Part shown: one piece after another, positions 51,688 through 61,017 of the stretch
How the letters are laid out: every line of letters starts with the position of its first letter
How positions within the stretch are numbered: position 1 is the stretch's first letter
NCBI GenBank assembly: GCA_045563675.1
Contig: JBJLIX010000002.1
Span: 124,001-188,000, forward strand
Source: AEGEAN-183 sp045563675
GTDB taxonomy: Bacteria; Pseudomonadota; Gammaproteobacteria; Magnimaribacterales; Magnimaribacteraceae
Length of the DNA: 64,000 nucleotides
Direction: 5' to 3'
Notes under the pieces: model-generated
What the model saw: the letters and a program-made list of their open reading frames with translations, nothing else
Told to the model about the DNA's origin: nothing
The model's database searches: none
Translations under genes and position numbers: made by a program

Positions 51688-53442
51688 ATGAAAATTTTAC
51701 TACACACCCTTTTTTTGTTTTGTATATTTTGTTCTATTGAAGTCTCAAGTAGTGTAGATGAAAATGCAAGATTTGTATCTTACTTAGAAAAAGAATGGGA
51801 ATACGAACTATCACAAAATCCATTGTATGCAACAGCAATGGGCAAAAAAGGTTATGAAACTCTATGGAGAGATGAATCTATAAAGGCTATAGAACAAAGA
51901 AAACAGCATATTGAAGATTCTTTATTGGAACTAAAATCTTTTAATCCAAATCTTCTCAGTGATTCCAATAAATTAAATTTACGTTTGTATATTCAATTAA
52001 CTGAAGATGACCTGAAGTTAAAGAAATATAAAAGACATTTAATGCCTTTCAATCATAGAGGCGGAATACAGCTAGCTCATATAGGTTCTGAAAGAATTCA
52101 ATTTAAAGACTTACAGGATTATATATTTTGGTTAGAAAGGCTTAAGAATTTAGATAAAAGGATTAGTCAGATTATTGAACTGGCTAGATCAGGTTTAGAT
52201 AACGGCTATAGAGCCCCTGAAGTATTGATGGAAAGGGTTTATAGACAAATTAAAATCCAGATAAATAAAGACATAGAAGAACACCCCTTTTATCAAATTT
52301 TTAAAGATATACCTGCTACCGTCCCTGCTTCTGAAAGGATAAAAATACAAAACGAAGCTAAGTTAGTTATCAAAGATTTAATAATTCCATCTTATGAACT
52401 TCTTGAAGATTTTTTTGTTTCAGAATATCTACCCCAAACTAGAAAAACAGTGGGTTTATATGACACCCCAAATGGCAAAGAGCTTTATGAACAACTAGCT
52501 AAGTCATTTACCACAACCAATTTAACCCCTCAAGAAATCCATAATATTGGACTTAAGGAGGTAAAGAGAATAAGGGAAGAAATGAAAGGTGTTATGGAAG
52601 AGGTCAACTTCAAGGGAACCTTTAAAGAATTTCTGATATTTCTTAGAGAGGATAAAAGATTTTATTATGAAACCTCTGAAGAGTTGTTCGAGGGATACTT
52701 AGCTGTTTCAAAAAGAATAGACCCTGAATTAGTAAGTCTCTTTGGGAAACTACCTAGAACACCGTATGGCTTAAGGCCAATACCTATGGAGTCAGCTCCT
52801 GATACTACAACTGCATATTACATGGCACCTGCACCTGGAGGACTTAGACCCGGATACTACTATGTCAATTTATATAAACCAGAGACAAGACCTAAATATG
52901 AAATGGAAGTCTTATCTGTTCATGAGGCAGTACCAGGACATCACTTGCAAATAGCTTTAGCGCTTGAAAAGAAGAATATGCCAATGTTTAGAAGAGTAAG
53001 CCCATATACAGCTTTTGTTGAAGGTTGGGGCCTCTATAGTGAAAGTTTGGGTTATGACCTAGGCTTGTACAAAGATCCTTATTCTAAATTTGGACAACTA
53101 ACTTATGATATGTGGAGAGCAGTTAGGCTAGTAGTGGATACTGGAATACATTACTTTGGTTGGGAAAGAAAACAGGCCATTGATTTTTTTCTTGAGAATG
53201 CCGCTAAATCTGAATTAGATATTATCAATGAAATAGATCGATATATTGTTATGCCCGGTCAAGCTCTTGCTTATAAGATTGGACAGATGAAGTTTCTGAG
53301 TTTAAAACAAAAAGCAAAAGAAGAGTTAGGAAGTAAATTTGATATAAGGAAATTTCACGATTTAGTTCTAAGTGAAGGCGCAATTCCTTTAAATGAATTA
53401 GATATTCTAGTTAACGAATTTATTAAATCAGAAAGTAAATAG
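51688..53442 (+). CDS. Secreted DUF885 zinc metallopeptidase-like protein
   Basis: A 584-residue exported protein with a signal peptide (about residues 1-20, LLHTLFLFCIFCSIEVSSS) and the DUF885 core with HEAVPGHH (about residues 412-419), a HExxxGHH form of zinc site, and AFVEGWGLYSE, VVDTGIHYFGW and VMPGQALAYKIG, all typical of the family. DUF885 proteins are thought to be peptidases or amidases in the envelope. It is divergent from a TetR gene. Confidence 0.87.
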   Translation: MKILLHTLFLFCIFCSIEVSSSVDENARFVSYLEKEWEYELSQNPLYATAMGKKGYETLWRDESIKAIEQRKQHIEDSLLELKSFNPNLLSDSNKLNLRLYIQLTEDDLKLKKYKRHLMPFNHRGGIQLAHIGSERIQFKDLQDYIFWLERLKNLDKRISQIIELARSGLDNGYRAPEVLMERVYRQIKIQINKDIEEHPFYQIFKDIPATVPASERIKIQNEAKLVIKDLIIPSYELLEDFFVSEYLPQTRKTVGLYDTPNGKELYEQLAKSFTTTNLTPQEIHNIGLKEVKRIREEMKGVMEEVNFKGTFKEFLIFLREDKRFYYETSEELFEGYLAVSKRIDPELVSLFGKLPRTPYGLRPIPMESAPDTTTAYYMAPAPGGLRPGYYYVNLYKPETRPKYEMEVLSVHEAVPGHHLQIALALEKKNMPMFRRVSPYTAFVEGWGLYSESLGYDLGLYKDPYSKFGQLTYDMWRAVRLVVDTGIHYFGWERKQAIDFFLENAAKSELDIINEIDRYIVMPGQALAYKIGQMKFLSLKQKAKEELGSKFDIRKFHDLVLSEGAIPLNELDILVNEFIKSESK

Positions 53443-53510
53443 CATTTCTTGAGATTATATCTATATGTAATACCTATTTATTGGAATCTTGAAATAATAT
53501 AATAATAACC

Positions 53511-54833
53511 ATGAAACAGATAGATAATCTTAATTTAGATAATTACTGGATACCTTTCACAGCCAACAATGTCTTTAAGCAAAACCCAAGGCTCTTAGTA
53601 GAAGCTCAGGGTATGTATTATAAGACGGACGATGATAGAGAAATTCTAGATGGAATTGCTGGTTTATGGTGTTGTAATGCTGGCCACTGTCATCCTCATA
53701 TAGTTAAGGCCGTTCAGGAGCAAATAGCGACTATGGATTATGCTACTGCTTTTAATATGTCTCATCCCAAAGCCTTCCAATTAGCTGAAAAAATATCAGA
53801 GTTAACACCTGAGGGATTAGATAGGATATTTTTTGGAAATTCAGGGTCTGAAGCAGTAGATACAGCTTTAAAAGTAGCTATAGCCTACCATGTAAGCAAA
53901 GGAGAAGGCCAAAGGACTAGATTTATAAGCAGACAAAAGGGCTACCATGGAGTTAATGTAGGAGGTACTTCTGTAGGTGGTTTGCCTGCCAATAGAAAGG
54001 CCTTTGGTGCTCTTTTATCTGGAACAGATCACTTAACTCATACTTGGAATCTAGATGAAATGGGATTTTCAAAGGGACAACCTACCTGGGGACTTAATTT
54101 AGCAGAAGAACTAGAATCTATATTATCCCTTCAAGATGCTTCAACTATTGCAGGAGTAATCGTTGAACCAGTTGTAGGATCTGGAGGCGTAATAATTCCA
54201 CCTAAAGGATATCTAGAGCGCATTAGAGAAATCTGTGATGAGCATAATATATTACTAATTTTTGATGAAGTTATTACAGGCTTCGGAAGAGTGGGCTATG
54301 CATTCGCAGCAGAAAGATTTAATGTTACCCCTGATATTATTACTATGGCAAAAGGGCTAACAGGTGCCGCTATACCCATGAGTGCCACTGCTTTTAAAAA
54401 AGAAATATATGATGAAATTGTAAGTGGTGAATCTGCTGCAATAGAACTATTTCATGGTTATACATATTCTGGACATCCTGTAGCTGCTGCAGCGGGATTA
54501 GCTGCTATAGAAGTTTATGAAAATGAAAACTTATTTGAGAGGTCTTTGTCTATGGAGGGAATATTTGAGGAGTGCTTACATAGTCTTAAAGGTGAGAATC
54601 ACATAATAGACATCAGAAACTTAGGCCTTATGGGAGCAATCCATTTTGGACCTAGCAAAAATAAAACAGCTATTGAGATCGCTTCAGAGGTATTTAAATA
54701 CTGCTATGAAAATGATGTTTTGGTTAGATTTTCAGGTGAATTTATAGTACTTTCACCAGCATTAATAGTTGAAGAAAACCAAATAAAAGAAATAACTGAA
54801 ACAATTAGAAAAGGTATCCAGAGTATAGCTTAA
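53511..54833 (+). CDS. Class III (omega-amino acid) aminotransferase
   Basis: A 440-residue PLP enzyme. Asp252 (FDEVITGFGR) binds the pyridine nitrogen and Lys281 (TMAKGLTG) forms the aldimine; GNSGSEAVDTALKVA holds the phosphate. The N-terminal YWIPFTANNVFKQNPR is typical of omega-amino acid:pyruvate transaminases (beta-alanine, putrescine or taurine users). It precedes the alpha/beta hydrolase gene by 3 bp, so the two are probably co-transcribed. The amine substrate is unknown. Confidence 0.9.
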   Translation: MKQIDNLNLDNYWIPFTANNVFKQNPRLLVEAQGMYYKTDDDREILDGIAGLWCCNAGHCHPHIVKAVQEQIATMDYATAFNMSHPKAFQLAEKISELTPEGLDRIFFGNSGSEAVDTALKVAIAYHVSKGEGQRTRFISRQKGYHGVNVGGTSVGGLPANRKAFGALLSGTDHLTHTWNLDEMGFSKGQPTWGLNLAEELESILSLQDASTIAGVIVEPVVGSGGVIIPPKGYLERIREICDEHNILLIFDEVITGFGRVGYAFAAERFNVTPDIITMAKGLTGAAIPMSATAFKKEIYDEIVSGESAAIELFHGYTYSGHPVAAAAGLAAIEVYENENLFERSLSMEGIFEECLHSLKGENHIIDIRNLGLMGAIHFGPSKNKTAIEIASEVFKYCYENDVLVRFSGEFIVLSPALIVEENQIKEITETIRKGIQSIA

Positions 54834-54836
54834 AGT

Positions 54837-55709
54837 ATGCATAATTTACTGGGGTGGTTTGAAGAAGCCATTAAGATAACTCCAGAGTCTAAATATGTAG
54901 ACTCAAATGGTACCAAAATTCATTACTTAGTTTGGGGTGAAATAACAAAACCAGGTTTATTTCTTATTCATGGTTATAGTGCTCATGCTCATTGGTGGGA
55001 TTTTATTGCACCTAGTTTTTTAGAAGATTACTGTGTCGTAGCAATAGATTTATCAGGAATGGGGGATAGCGAACATCGTAATTCTTATTCACAATCATTA
55101 TATGCAGAGGAAATTAAAGCCGTATGCGATGACATGAGATGGAAAGATGCAGAATTTCTTTCTCATAGTATGGCAGGTCCTATAACAGTTAAAGCTGCTT
55201 CTATGTACCCTGATCTTTTTAAATCTTTAACACTTTTAGATTCCATTATTGTAGTACCTCCTGATAAAGCCAGATCCTTTTCAAGTAAAGGCTCAATGAT
55301 AAGATCTGATTTTATTTACGACAATCTTGAGAAGGCGATAGATAGTTTCCGTCTTATCCCTCCTCAGCCTTGTAGGAATGATTTCCTTTTAAAACACATA
55401 GCCTCAAAATCCTTTAAAGAAATAACATCTGGATGGGTTTTAAAGTCTGATGCAACGATTATGAGAACTTATGAGTATGAAGACCTAACTGATGTTTTTA
55501 TGACTCTTAAATGTCCTATTCATCTGGTATATGGTTTAATGAGTCAAATTTTCTCCCAAGAGATTTTAGAATATACAAAGTATGTAGGAAATATACCTGA
55601 AGAGGCAGTAGTAGGAATTCCGGGTGCTATGCATCATTTGTTTATAGATGAACCAATTTTATTTATCGAAGAAATCAAGAAGGTTTTAAAAATCGGAGTT
55701 AATTCATGA
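54837..55709 (+). CDS. Alpha/beta hydrolase
   Basis: A 290-residue hydrolase fold protein. HGYSAHAHWWDF is the oxyanion-hole region, the nucleophile Ser is in SHSMAG, an Asp lies after the sixth strand, and the catalytic His is in GAMHHLFIDEP. No signal peptide. It sits between the aminotransferase (3 bp) and the MoxR gene (4-bp overlap), so all four genes through the VWA gene may be one unit. Substrate unknown. Confidence 0.82.
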   Translation: MHNLLGWFEEAIKITPESKYVDSNGTKIHYLVWGEITKPGLFLIHGYSAHAHWWDFIAPSFLEDYCVVAIDLSGMGDSEHRNSYSQSLYAEEIKAVCDDMRWKDAEFLSHSMAGPITVKAASMYPDLFKSLTLLDSIIVVPPDKARSFSSKGSMIRSDFIYDNLEKAIDSFRLIPPQPCRNDFLLKHIASKSFKEITSGWVLKSDATIMRTYEYEDLTDVFMTLKCPIHLVYGLMSQIFSQEILEYTKYVGNIPEEAVVGIPGAMHHLFIDEPILFIEEIKKVLKIGVNS

Positions 55710-56641
55710 GCAAAGGACCAGCTAAGACAATAATAGACATCACTAAGGGATTTGCTAAACATCAATATATTTGCAGCGAAGAAATTTCCACTGCTATTTA
55801 TTTAGCAAATGAACTAGATAAACCTATCTTGATAGAAGGACCTCCAGGAGTTGGTAAAACTGAATTAGCTAATACAGCAGCCCTCTACTATAAAAAAGCG
55901 CTTTTGAGACTACAATGTTATGAGGGCTTAGATGAAACAAAAGCACTTTATGAATGGCGTTATGGAAAGCAATTGCTTTACACCCAAATTTTGAAGGAGC
56001 AGATGCAGGAAGTCTTAGAAGGAGCTAAAGGTTTAAAGGATTCTTTAGACAGGTTAATGGAATTCGAAGATATTTTCTTTTCAGAGCAATTTCTAGAATC
56101 TAGACCTTTATTGCAGTCTCTGACTTCCGAAGAAGGTAACGTACTTCTAATTGATGAAGTTGATAAAGCTGATGAAGAATTTGAAGCACTTTTATTAGAG
56201 ATACTTTCAGAATTTCAAGTTTCAATTCCTGAATTAGGTGTTAAAAAAGCACAAGTCAAACCTTTGGTAATTCTAACAAGTAACAATAGTAGAGAGATTG
56301 GAGATGCACTAAAAAGACGATGCCTTCATCTTTATATTCCTTTTCCTGACGCAAAATTAGAGAGAGATATAATAAAGGCTAGGGTGCCTGAAGTAAGTAA
56401 GAAGCTTCAAGTCCAGTTAGTAAATTTTGTACAGGGTTTAAGGGAGTTAGATTTAAAGAAGTTACCAGCAATAAGTGAAACTATAGATTGGGCTAAAACC
56501 TTAATCCTTTTAAATGCTGATGAGTTAAATCAGGAATTAGCAAAAAATACTCTTAATGTGCTTCTGAAGCATCAGCAAGATATTGATGTAGTTCAAAAAG
56601 AAGTACCTCGTTTGGTTATGGCTTCCGATGCCAAAAATTAA
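55706..56641 (+). CDS. MoxR-family AAA+ ATPase (CoxD-like)
   Basis: A 311-residue AAA+ protein. Walker A is GPPGVGKTE (about residues 44-52), Walker B is VLLIDEVDKAD, sensor 1 is LTSNNSREIGDALKRRC with the arginine finger. It resembles CoxD-type members of the MoxR family, which remodel or insert metals into partner enzymes together with a VWA protein. It is coupled to the hydrolase (4-bp overlap) and lies directly before the VWA gene. Its target is not in the window. Confidence 0.9.
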   Translation: MSKGPAKTIIDITKGFAKHQYICSEEISTAIYLANELDKPILIEGPPGVGKTELANTAALYYKKALLRLQCYEGLDETKALYEWRYGKQLLYTQILKEQMQEVLEGAKGLKDSLDRLMEFEDIFFSEQFLESRPLLQSLTSEEGNVLLIDEVDKADEEFEALLLEILSEFQVSIPELGVKKAQVKPLVILTSNNSREIGDALKRRCLHLYIPFPDAKLERDIIKARVPEVSKKLQVQLVNFVQGLRELDLKKLPAISETIDWAKTLILLNADELNQELAKNTLNVLLKHQQDIDVVQKEVPRLVMASDAKN

Positions 56642-57979
56642 ATGGAAAGAGTCTTAACTGATTTTGTTAAAGCACTTAGAAATTCAAGCATAAGGGTTTC
56701 TCCAGCAGAAACTTTAGATGCCACCGAAGTATTAGAAAAGATTGGTTATGACAACAGAGAGCTATTAAAGAATACTCTTTCTATTACTCTATCAAAAACT
56801 CCAGAAGAAAAAGAAAAATTTAATGACTGTTTTGAAGATTTTTTTAGAGAAAAGCTATCTTCAGATGACAATGAGATAAAAGATTCTCAGCAAGTTCCAG
56901 CAGAACAAAAGATAAATTCAGAATTAGCTCAAAATCTTCTTCAAGATAGCTATGCTGATATTGAATTATCAATATCAAAGGCTGGTGAAGAAGCAGAAAT
57001 AAGAGAAATAAAATATTTTACTCAAAGAGCAGTCTTTTCTAGAAGAATATTAGATCTTATGGGAGTGGCGAATTTAGAAGAAGAGCTCAATTTATTGGGG
57101 CAGCTTGATAAATCTGAGATGCCTTCGGATTTAGAGCAGAAATTAAGAAATGAACTTACTCATTTAAGAGAAAGAGTATCAGATTATGTGCAACAGCAGT
57201 TTTTATTACATGGAGACGTAAGTGGTGAGCAGCTAAGAGAGCAAGTATTTAAGTCAATGAATATGGGTCAGATAGATAGATCTTATCTTCATGAAGTTCA
57301 CTCTCTAGTTAGAAGAATGGCAAAAAAACTCGCTAATATGCATTCAAGAAGAAAAAAGAATTATAGAAGAGGGAAGTTAGATATAAGAAGAACTATAAGA
57401 GATAACTGGGTTAATCAGGGTATTCTGTTTAATCTAAGGTGGTCTTATAAAAAGGTTGATAAACCAAAGATCTTAGTAATCTGTGATGTGAGCGGTTCCG
57501 TGGGTTCTTACGCTAGATTTATGCTTATGTTTCTTTTTAGTTTAACTGAAGTAGTATCTAAAATTAGAGCTTTTGTTTTTTCTTCACATTTAGGAGAAGT
57601 AACAGACGAATTTAAAGGCGGTAATCTAGAAAACTCTATAGAAACAGCTCTTTCTAAATACGGAGGAGGTTCAACTGATTATTCTCATGCACTCTCAGAC
57701 TTCGTTAGTCTTTGTATTGATGAAATAGATAAGAAAACTACTGTAGTAATTCTGGGAGATGCAAGAAATAACTTTGGACCAGAAAAGGCAGATCTCCTTA
57801 AATCAGTATACGAAAGATCAAAACAAGTTTATTGGCTAAATCCTGAAGGTAAATATAGGTGGAATACAGGAGATTCAGTTATGAATACCTATTCTGCCTA
57901 TTGCACAAAAGTTTTCGAATGTGGAACTTTGGTTCAGCTAGAAAGAGTTATCTCTACTCTACTAAAGACAGCTATTTAG
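56642..57979 (+). CDS. VWA-domain protein (CoxE-like)
   Basis: A 445-residue protein whose C-terminal half is a von Willebrand type A domain with the MIDAS motif DVSGSVGSY (about residues 282-290), Thr in GGGSTDYSHAL and Asp in GDARNNFGP. The N-terminal half is helical and basic (RRKKNYRRGKLDIRR). It begins directly after the MoxR stop codon. MoxR-VWA pairs act as chaperones for maturation of metalloenzymes such as carbon monoxide dehydrogenase in CoxD/CoxE. No such enzyme is in the window, so the target is unknown. Confidence 0.9.
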   Translation: MERVLTDFVKALRNSSIRVSPAETLDATEVLEKIGYDNRELLKNTLSITLSKTPEEKEKFNDCFEDFFREKLSSDDNEIKDSQQVPAEQKINSELAQNLLQDSYADIELSISKAGEEAEIREIKYFTQRAVFSRRILDLMGVANLEEELNLLGQLDKSEMPSDLEQKLRNELTHLRERVSDYVQQQFLLHGDVSGEQLREQVFKSMNMGQIDRSYLHEVHSLVRRMAKKLANMHSRRKKNYRRGKLDIRRTIRDNWVNQGILFNLRWSYKKVDKPKILVICDVSGSVGSYARFMLMFLFSLTEVVSKIRAFVFSSHLGEVTDEFKGGNLENSIETALSKYGGGSTDYSHALSDFVSLCIDEIDKKTTVVILGDARNNFGPEKADLLKSVYERSKQVYWLNPEGKYRWNTGDSVMNTYSAYCTKVFECGTLVQLERVISTLLKTAI

Positions 57980-58034
57980 TTTAATCAGATCTTTTCAGCT
58001 GCTAAAATAATTCTTTACTAATTTAAAATTAACC

Positions 58035-58793
58035 ATGAAAAAATTTATAAAATATATACTTATACTTTCTACTATTTCAGTTATATCTAATTTATCTGCT
58101 CATAGTCTGGAGGATTCAATTAAAAGTGATGACAGAACTCCAGCTTATAAAGCAAGAGATGTATTTAGGCACCCTTATGAGACTTTAACTTTCTTTGGTA
58201 TAGAACCAGATATGACTGTTATTGAATTAAACCCCGGGGGTGGATGGTATACAGAAATTCTAGCTAATTATATTCACTATCCAGGAACTCTTATTGCTGC
58301 TCAAGGTAATTATTATCTGGATAGGTTTAAAAAAAAGATCGATAGTAATTCAATGTATGGAAGGGTAGAGCTAGTAGGATTGGACTCAAAATTAGCAGAC
58401 CCTAATAGTGTTGATGCAGTCATAACTTTTAGAAATTTACATAATTGGTTAGGACCAAAAATGGAATCTATATTTAAGAATTCTTTTGTAGCTCTAAAAC
58501 CAGGTGGAATTTTTGGAGTTGTTGAGCATAGGGCAGAACCAGGAACCGGAATTGATTTGATGAAGAGTAGTGGCTATGTAACTGAAGAATTAGCTATAGA
58601 AGTTGCTATAAAAAGCGGATTTGAATTGGTTGCTAAATCAGAAATTAATGCTAACTCTAAAGATACAAAAAATCATCCAAAAGGAGTTTGGACTCTACCG
58701 CCAAGTTTAAGATTAAAGGATGTTGACAGAGAAAAATATTCTTCTATAGGTGAGAGCGACAGAATGACACTTCTCTTTAGAAAACCACTTTAA
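58035..58793 (+). CDS. Exported methyltransferase-like protein
   Basis: A 252-residue class I SAM methyltransferase-fold protein with an N-terminal signal peptide (about residues 1-22, KYILILSTISVISNLSAHS). Motif I reads VIELNPGGGWYTEIL, and AVITFRNLHNW is post-motif II. A secreted SAM-dependent enzyme is unusual since SAM is cytoplasmic; similar proteins are known in proteobacteria and have been left as predicted methyltransferases. The next small gene begins 1 bp before its stop, so they are coupled. Confidence 0.78.
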   Translation: MKKFIKYILILSTISVISNLSAHSLEDSIKSDDRTPAYKARDVFRHPYETLTFFGIEPDMTVIELNPGGGWYTEILANYIHYPGTLIAAQGNYYLDRFKKKIDSNSMYGRVELVGLDSKLADPNSVDAVITFRNLHNWLGPKMESIFKNSFVALKPGGIFGVVEHRAEPGTGIDLMKSSGYVTEELAIEVAIKSGFELVAKSEINANSKDTKNHPKGVWTLPPSLRLKDVDREKYSSIGESDRMTLLFRKPL

Positions 58794-58999
58794 TGAATAT
58801 AAAGAAAGAAAAAGATTCATTGAACCCTGTTGCAGATCAAGTTGAAAAAAGTATAAAAGAAAAGTCTCAGAAGGCTGAAGAGTTTGTTCATAATGGCATG
58901 GGTATTTTAGAGGAAGTATTTTCTAAATTACTTGAGGTAAGGCCAAAAGAAATAAGATTAAAAGAAATGAATGATAAAGAAAGAGGGGAAGACAGATAG
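58793..58999 (+). CDS. Small helical acidic/basic protein of unknown function
   Basis: A 68-residue protein, highly charged and predicted to be helical (QVEKSIKEKSQKAEEF; EEVFSKLLEVRPKEIRL), with no membrane segment or recognisable domain. The start overlaps the preceding methyltransferase-like gene by 1 bp, and a terminator hairpin covers its 3' end. Function unknown. Confidence 0.6.
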   Translation: MNIKKEKDSLNPVADQVEKSIKEKSQKAEEFVHNGMGILEEVFSKLLEVRPKEIRLKEMNDKERGEDR

Positions 59000-59015
59000 C
59001 CTTCCCCTTTTTTTA
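58984..59015 (+). terminator. Rho-independent terminator
   Basis: AGGGGAAG (58984-58991) pairs with CTTCCCCT (59001-59008) across a 9-base loop containing the stop codon of the small gene, followed by TTTTTTT. It ends the methyltransferase - small protein unit, just before the converging Hsp20 gene. Confidence 0.85.
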
Positions 59016-59016
59016 T

Positions 59017-59466
59017 TTAACCTAAAAGTTTACTTTTAGAGGTAAGTTTTATCTTTCTTGGTTTCTTTTCATCAGGAATAATCCTCTCAACACCAACAAA
59101 AAGCATCCCATTAGATAGAGCCGCTCCTTTGATGACCATGTCATCTGAGAGTACGAACTTTTTAATAAAGTCTCTAGCTGCTAAACCTTGATGAAGAAGT
59201 CCTTCGCTGGCTTCTTTAGGTCTATTTCCCTTTATGGTCAGAGTTTCTTCAGAAAGTTCAATATCTATATCCTTTTCTTCGAAACCTGCAACAGCTAATT
59301 CAATAGCATATTGATCTTCAGATACCTTTCTTATGTTGTATGGAGGGTAATTAGTTTCTTTTGCTCTGGAGCTCGCTAAGAGCGCCAAAGTATCAAAAGT
59401 CCTATCAAACCCAACTGCAAATGGAGAGATGTCTCTCCAGATTGAATCAAAAGTTGTATTTAACAT
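59017..59466 (-). CDS. Hsp20/alpha-crystallin small heat shock protein (IbpA-like)
   Basis: A 149-residue small heat shock protein. N-terminus MLNTTFDSIWRDISPFAVGFDRTFDTL, alpha-crystallin domain about residues 40-130 (YAIELAVAGFEEKDIDIEL, LTIKGNR) and a C-terminal IxI-type tail region. It holds unfolding proteins as a chaperone. AAGGAGAAAA precedes the ATG. The gene is divergent from the SDR/F420 run with a 104-bp gap. Confidence 0.93.
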   Translation of the reverse strand: MLNTTFDSIWRDISPFAVGFDRTFDTLALLASSRAKETNYPPYNIRKVSEDQYAIELAVAGFEEKDIDIELSEETLTIKGNRPKEASEGLLHQGLAARDFIKKFVLSDDMVIKGAALSNGMLFVGVERIIPDEKKPRKIKLTSKSKLLG

Positions 59467-59570
59467 TTTTTTTCTCCTTATTTAAGCAAGTTATTATTTA
59501 ATTTACGTAAGCCCCTAAGGCACCTACACTATATATATTGAGGTTTAAAAATTTTTATCAAGGAGTAAAC

Positions 59571-60362
59571 ATGAAAGATTTATTTTCAATTGAAGGCAAA
59601 GTTGCATTAGTTACTGGAGGATCCAGAGGAATTGGAGAAATGATAGCTGCAGGCTTCTTATCGAGTGGAGCTAAAGTTTATATAAGTTCAAGAAAAGCTG
59701 ACGTTTGTAATGCTACAGCTGAAAGACTTAGTCAAGAATATGGTAGTGAATGTATTTCATTACCATCAGATTTGTCTAATTTAGAAGGTATAGACTCCTT
59801 AGTTAAAGAGTTGAATTCTAAAGAAAAACATTTAGATATATTAATAAATAATGCTGGAGCTGCATGGGGAGCTCCATTAGATGAATACCCAGAAAATGGT
59901 TGGGATAAAGTTATGGATACAAATGTAAAAGGTGTGTTTTTTTTAACCCAAAAACTTTTACCTCTACTTAGGACTGGGGCCAAGAAAGAGCCTTCAAGGG
60001 TAGTTAATATTGGTTCTATAGATGGTTTGTCTGCAGGCGCTTTTGAAAACTATGCTTATGGTCCATCAAAGGCCGCTTTGCATCATTTAACTAGAATATT
60101 AGCTGCAAATCTTATAAAAGAAAAAATTATAGTAAATGCTATTGCTCCAGGACCTTTTCCTACGTGGATGTTGAGCACAGGAGTAGGATTTGGTGGAGAA
60201 ACAGATGTAGATTGGACAGCGGTAGGTGAAGGTAACCCAAGCGGCCGAGTTGGAGATATGAAAGACATTGCTGGCCTAGCTATTTTTCTTTCTTCAAGAG
60301 CAAGTGAATACACTGTAGGACAAACTATAGCCTGTGATGGCGGTTCTGTTGCTAGTAAATAA
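59571..60362 (+). CDS. SDR-family oxidoreductase, first gene of the F420 operon
   Basis: A protein of about 263 residues. Its ATG at 59571 is preceded by AAGGAG; an upstream ATG at 59538 has no such site. It has TGGSRGIG (about residues 14-21), NNAGAAWG, IGSIDG and YAYGPSKAAL with Tyr and Lys, and TVGQTIACDGGS at the end. The F420:NADPH oxidoreductase gene starts 8 bp later, so it is probably co-transcribed with the F420 genes. SDRs use NAD(P) and not F420, so it may consume the NADPH made or used by the next enzyme. Confidence 0.88.
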   Translation: MKDLFSIEGKVALVTGGSRGIGEMIAAGFLSSGAKVYISSRKADVCNATAERLSQEYGSECISLPSDLSNLEGIDSLVKELNSKEKHLDILINNAGAAWGAPLDEYPENGWDKVMDTNVKGVFFLTQKLLPLLRTGAKKEPSRVVNIGSIDGLSAGAFENYAYGPSKAALHHLTRILAANLIKEKIIVNAIAPGPFPTWMLSTGVGFGGETDVDWTAVGEGNPSGRVGDMKDIAGLAIFLSSRASEYTVGQTIACDGGSVASK

Positions 60363-60370
60363 GGAAAATC

Positions 60371-61015
60371 ATGGAAGTAAAAAAGATTTCTATCTTAGGA
60401 GGTACAGGTGATTTAGGAACCGGCCTTGCTTCAAGATTTATAAAAGCAAAATATGAAGTAATTATTGGTTCCAGAACCCTAGAAAAAGCAAAAGAAGCAG
60501 AAAAATTATTAGGTAATTCAGTAAAAGGGATGATGAATAAAGAAGCTGCAGCTGCAGGAGGTATAGTTATTTTGACAGTACCCTTCGCTCATCAACATGG
60601 TATTTTAAACGAGTGCAAAGAGGAAATAGATGGGAAGTTATTTATAGATACAACGGTTCCTCTATTACCACCGAAAGTTGCTACTGCTCAAATGCCACCT
60701 GAGGGCTCAGCGGCACAAATCTCCCAAAATATTTTAGGAGATAATGTCAATGTCGTTTCTGCCTTCCAGAATATCTCAGCAGATTTATTAAAGGGAAATG
60801 AGGATATTGATTGCGATGTTTTAGTGTGCGGCAATAAAAAAGAAGCTAGGCAAGAAGTTATAGATTTGATCTATTCTATTGGCATGAAAGGTTGGCATGC
60901 AGGTATGCTAGCTAATTCCACCGCTGTTGAAGCCATGACTTCAGTGCTTATCAGTATTAATAAGCATCATTCAATCTCTCATTCAGGAATAAAAGTTACA
61001 GGTAAAGAAGATTAA
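60371..61015 (+). CDS. npdG: NADPH-dependent F420 reductase (Fno/NpdG)
   Basis: A 214-residue Rossmann protein that moves hydride between F420 and NADP. NADP-binding motif ISILGGTGDLGTGLASR (residues 6-22), GSR after the second strand (binding the 2'-phosphate), VILTVPFAHQ, and a C-terminal region with MLANSTAVEAMTSVLI as in archaeal and actinobacterial Fno. The cofE gene follows after 2 bp and cofD and cofC come next. The operon position strongly supports F420 as its substrate rather than a generic NADP oxidoreductase. Confidence 0.88.
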   Translation: MEVKKISILGGTGDLGTGLASRFIKAKYEVIIGSRTLEKAKEAEKLLGNSVKGMMNKEAAAAGGIVILTVPFAHQHGILNECKEEIDGKLFIDTTVPLLPPKVATAQMPPEGSAAQISQNILGDNVNVVSAFQNISADLLKGNEDIDCDVLVCGNKKEARQEVIDLIYSIGMKGWHAGMLANSTAVEAMTSVLISINKHHSISHSGIKVTGKED

Positions 61016-61017
61016 AA

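Noticed and set aside
59467..59570. Heat-shock sigma-32 promoter for hsp20
   Set aside because: No CTTGAAA/CCCCAT pair with the right spacing was found in the divergent gap. Regulation of hsp20 cannot be claimed from this sequence.
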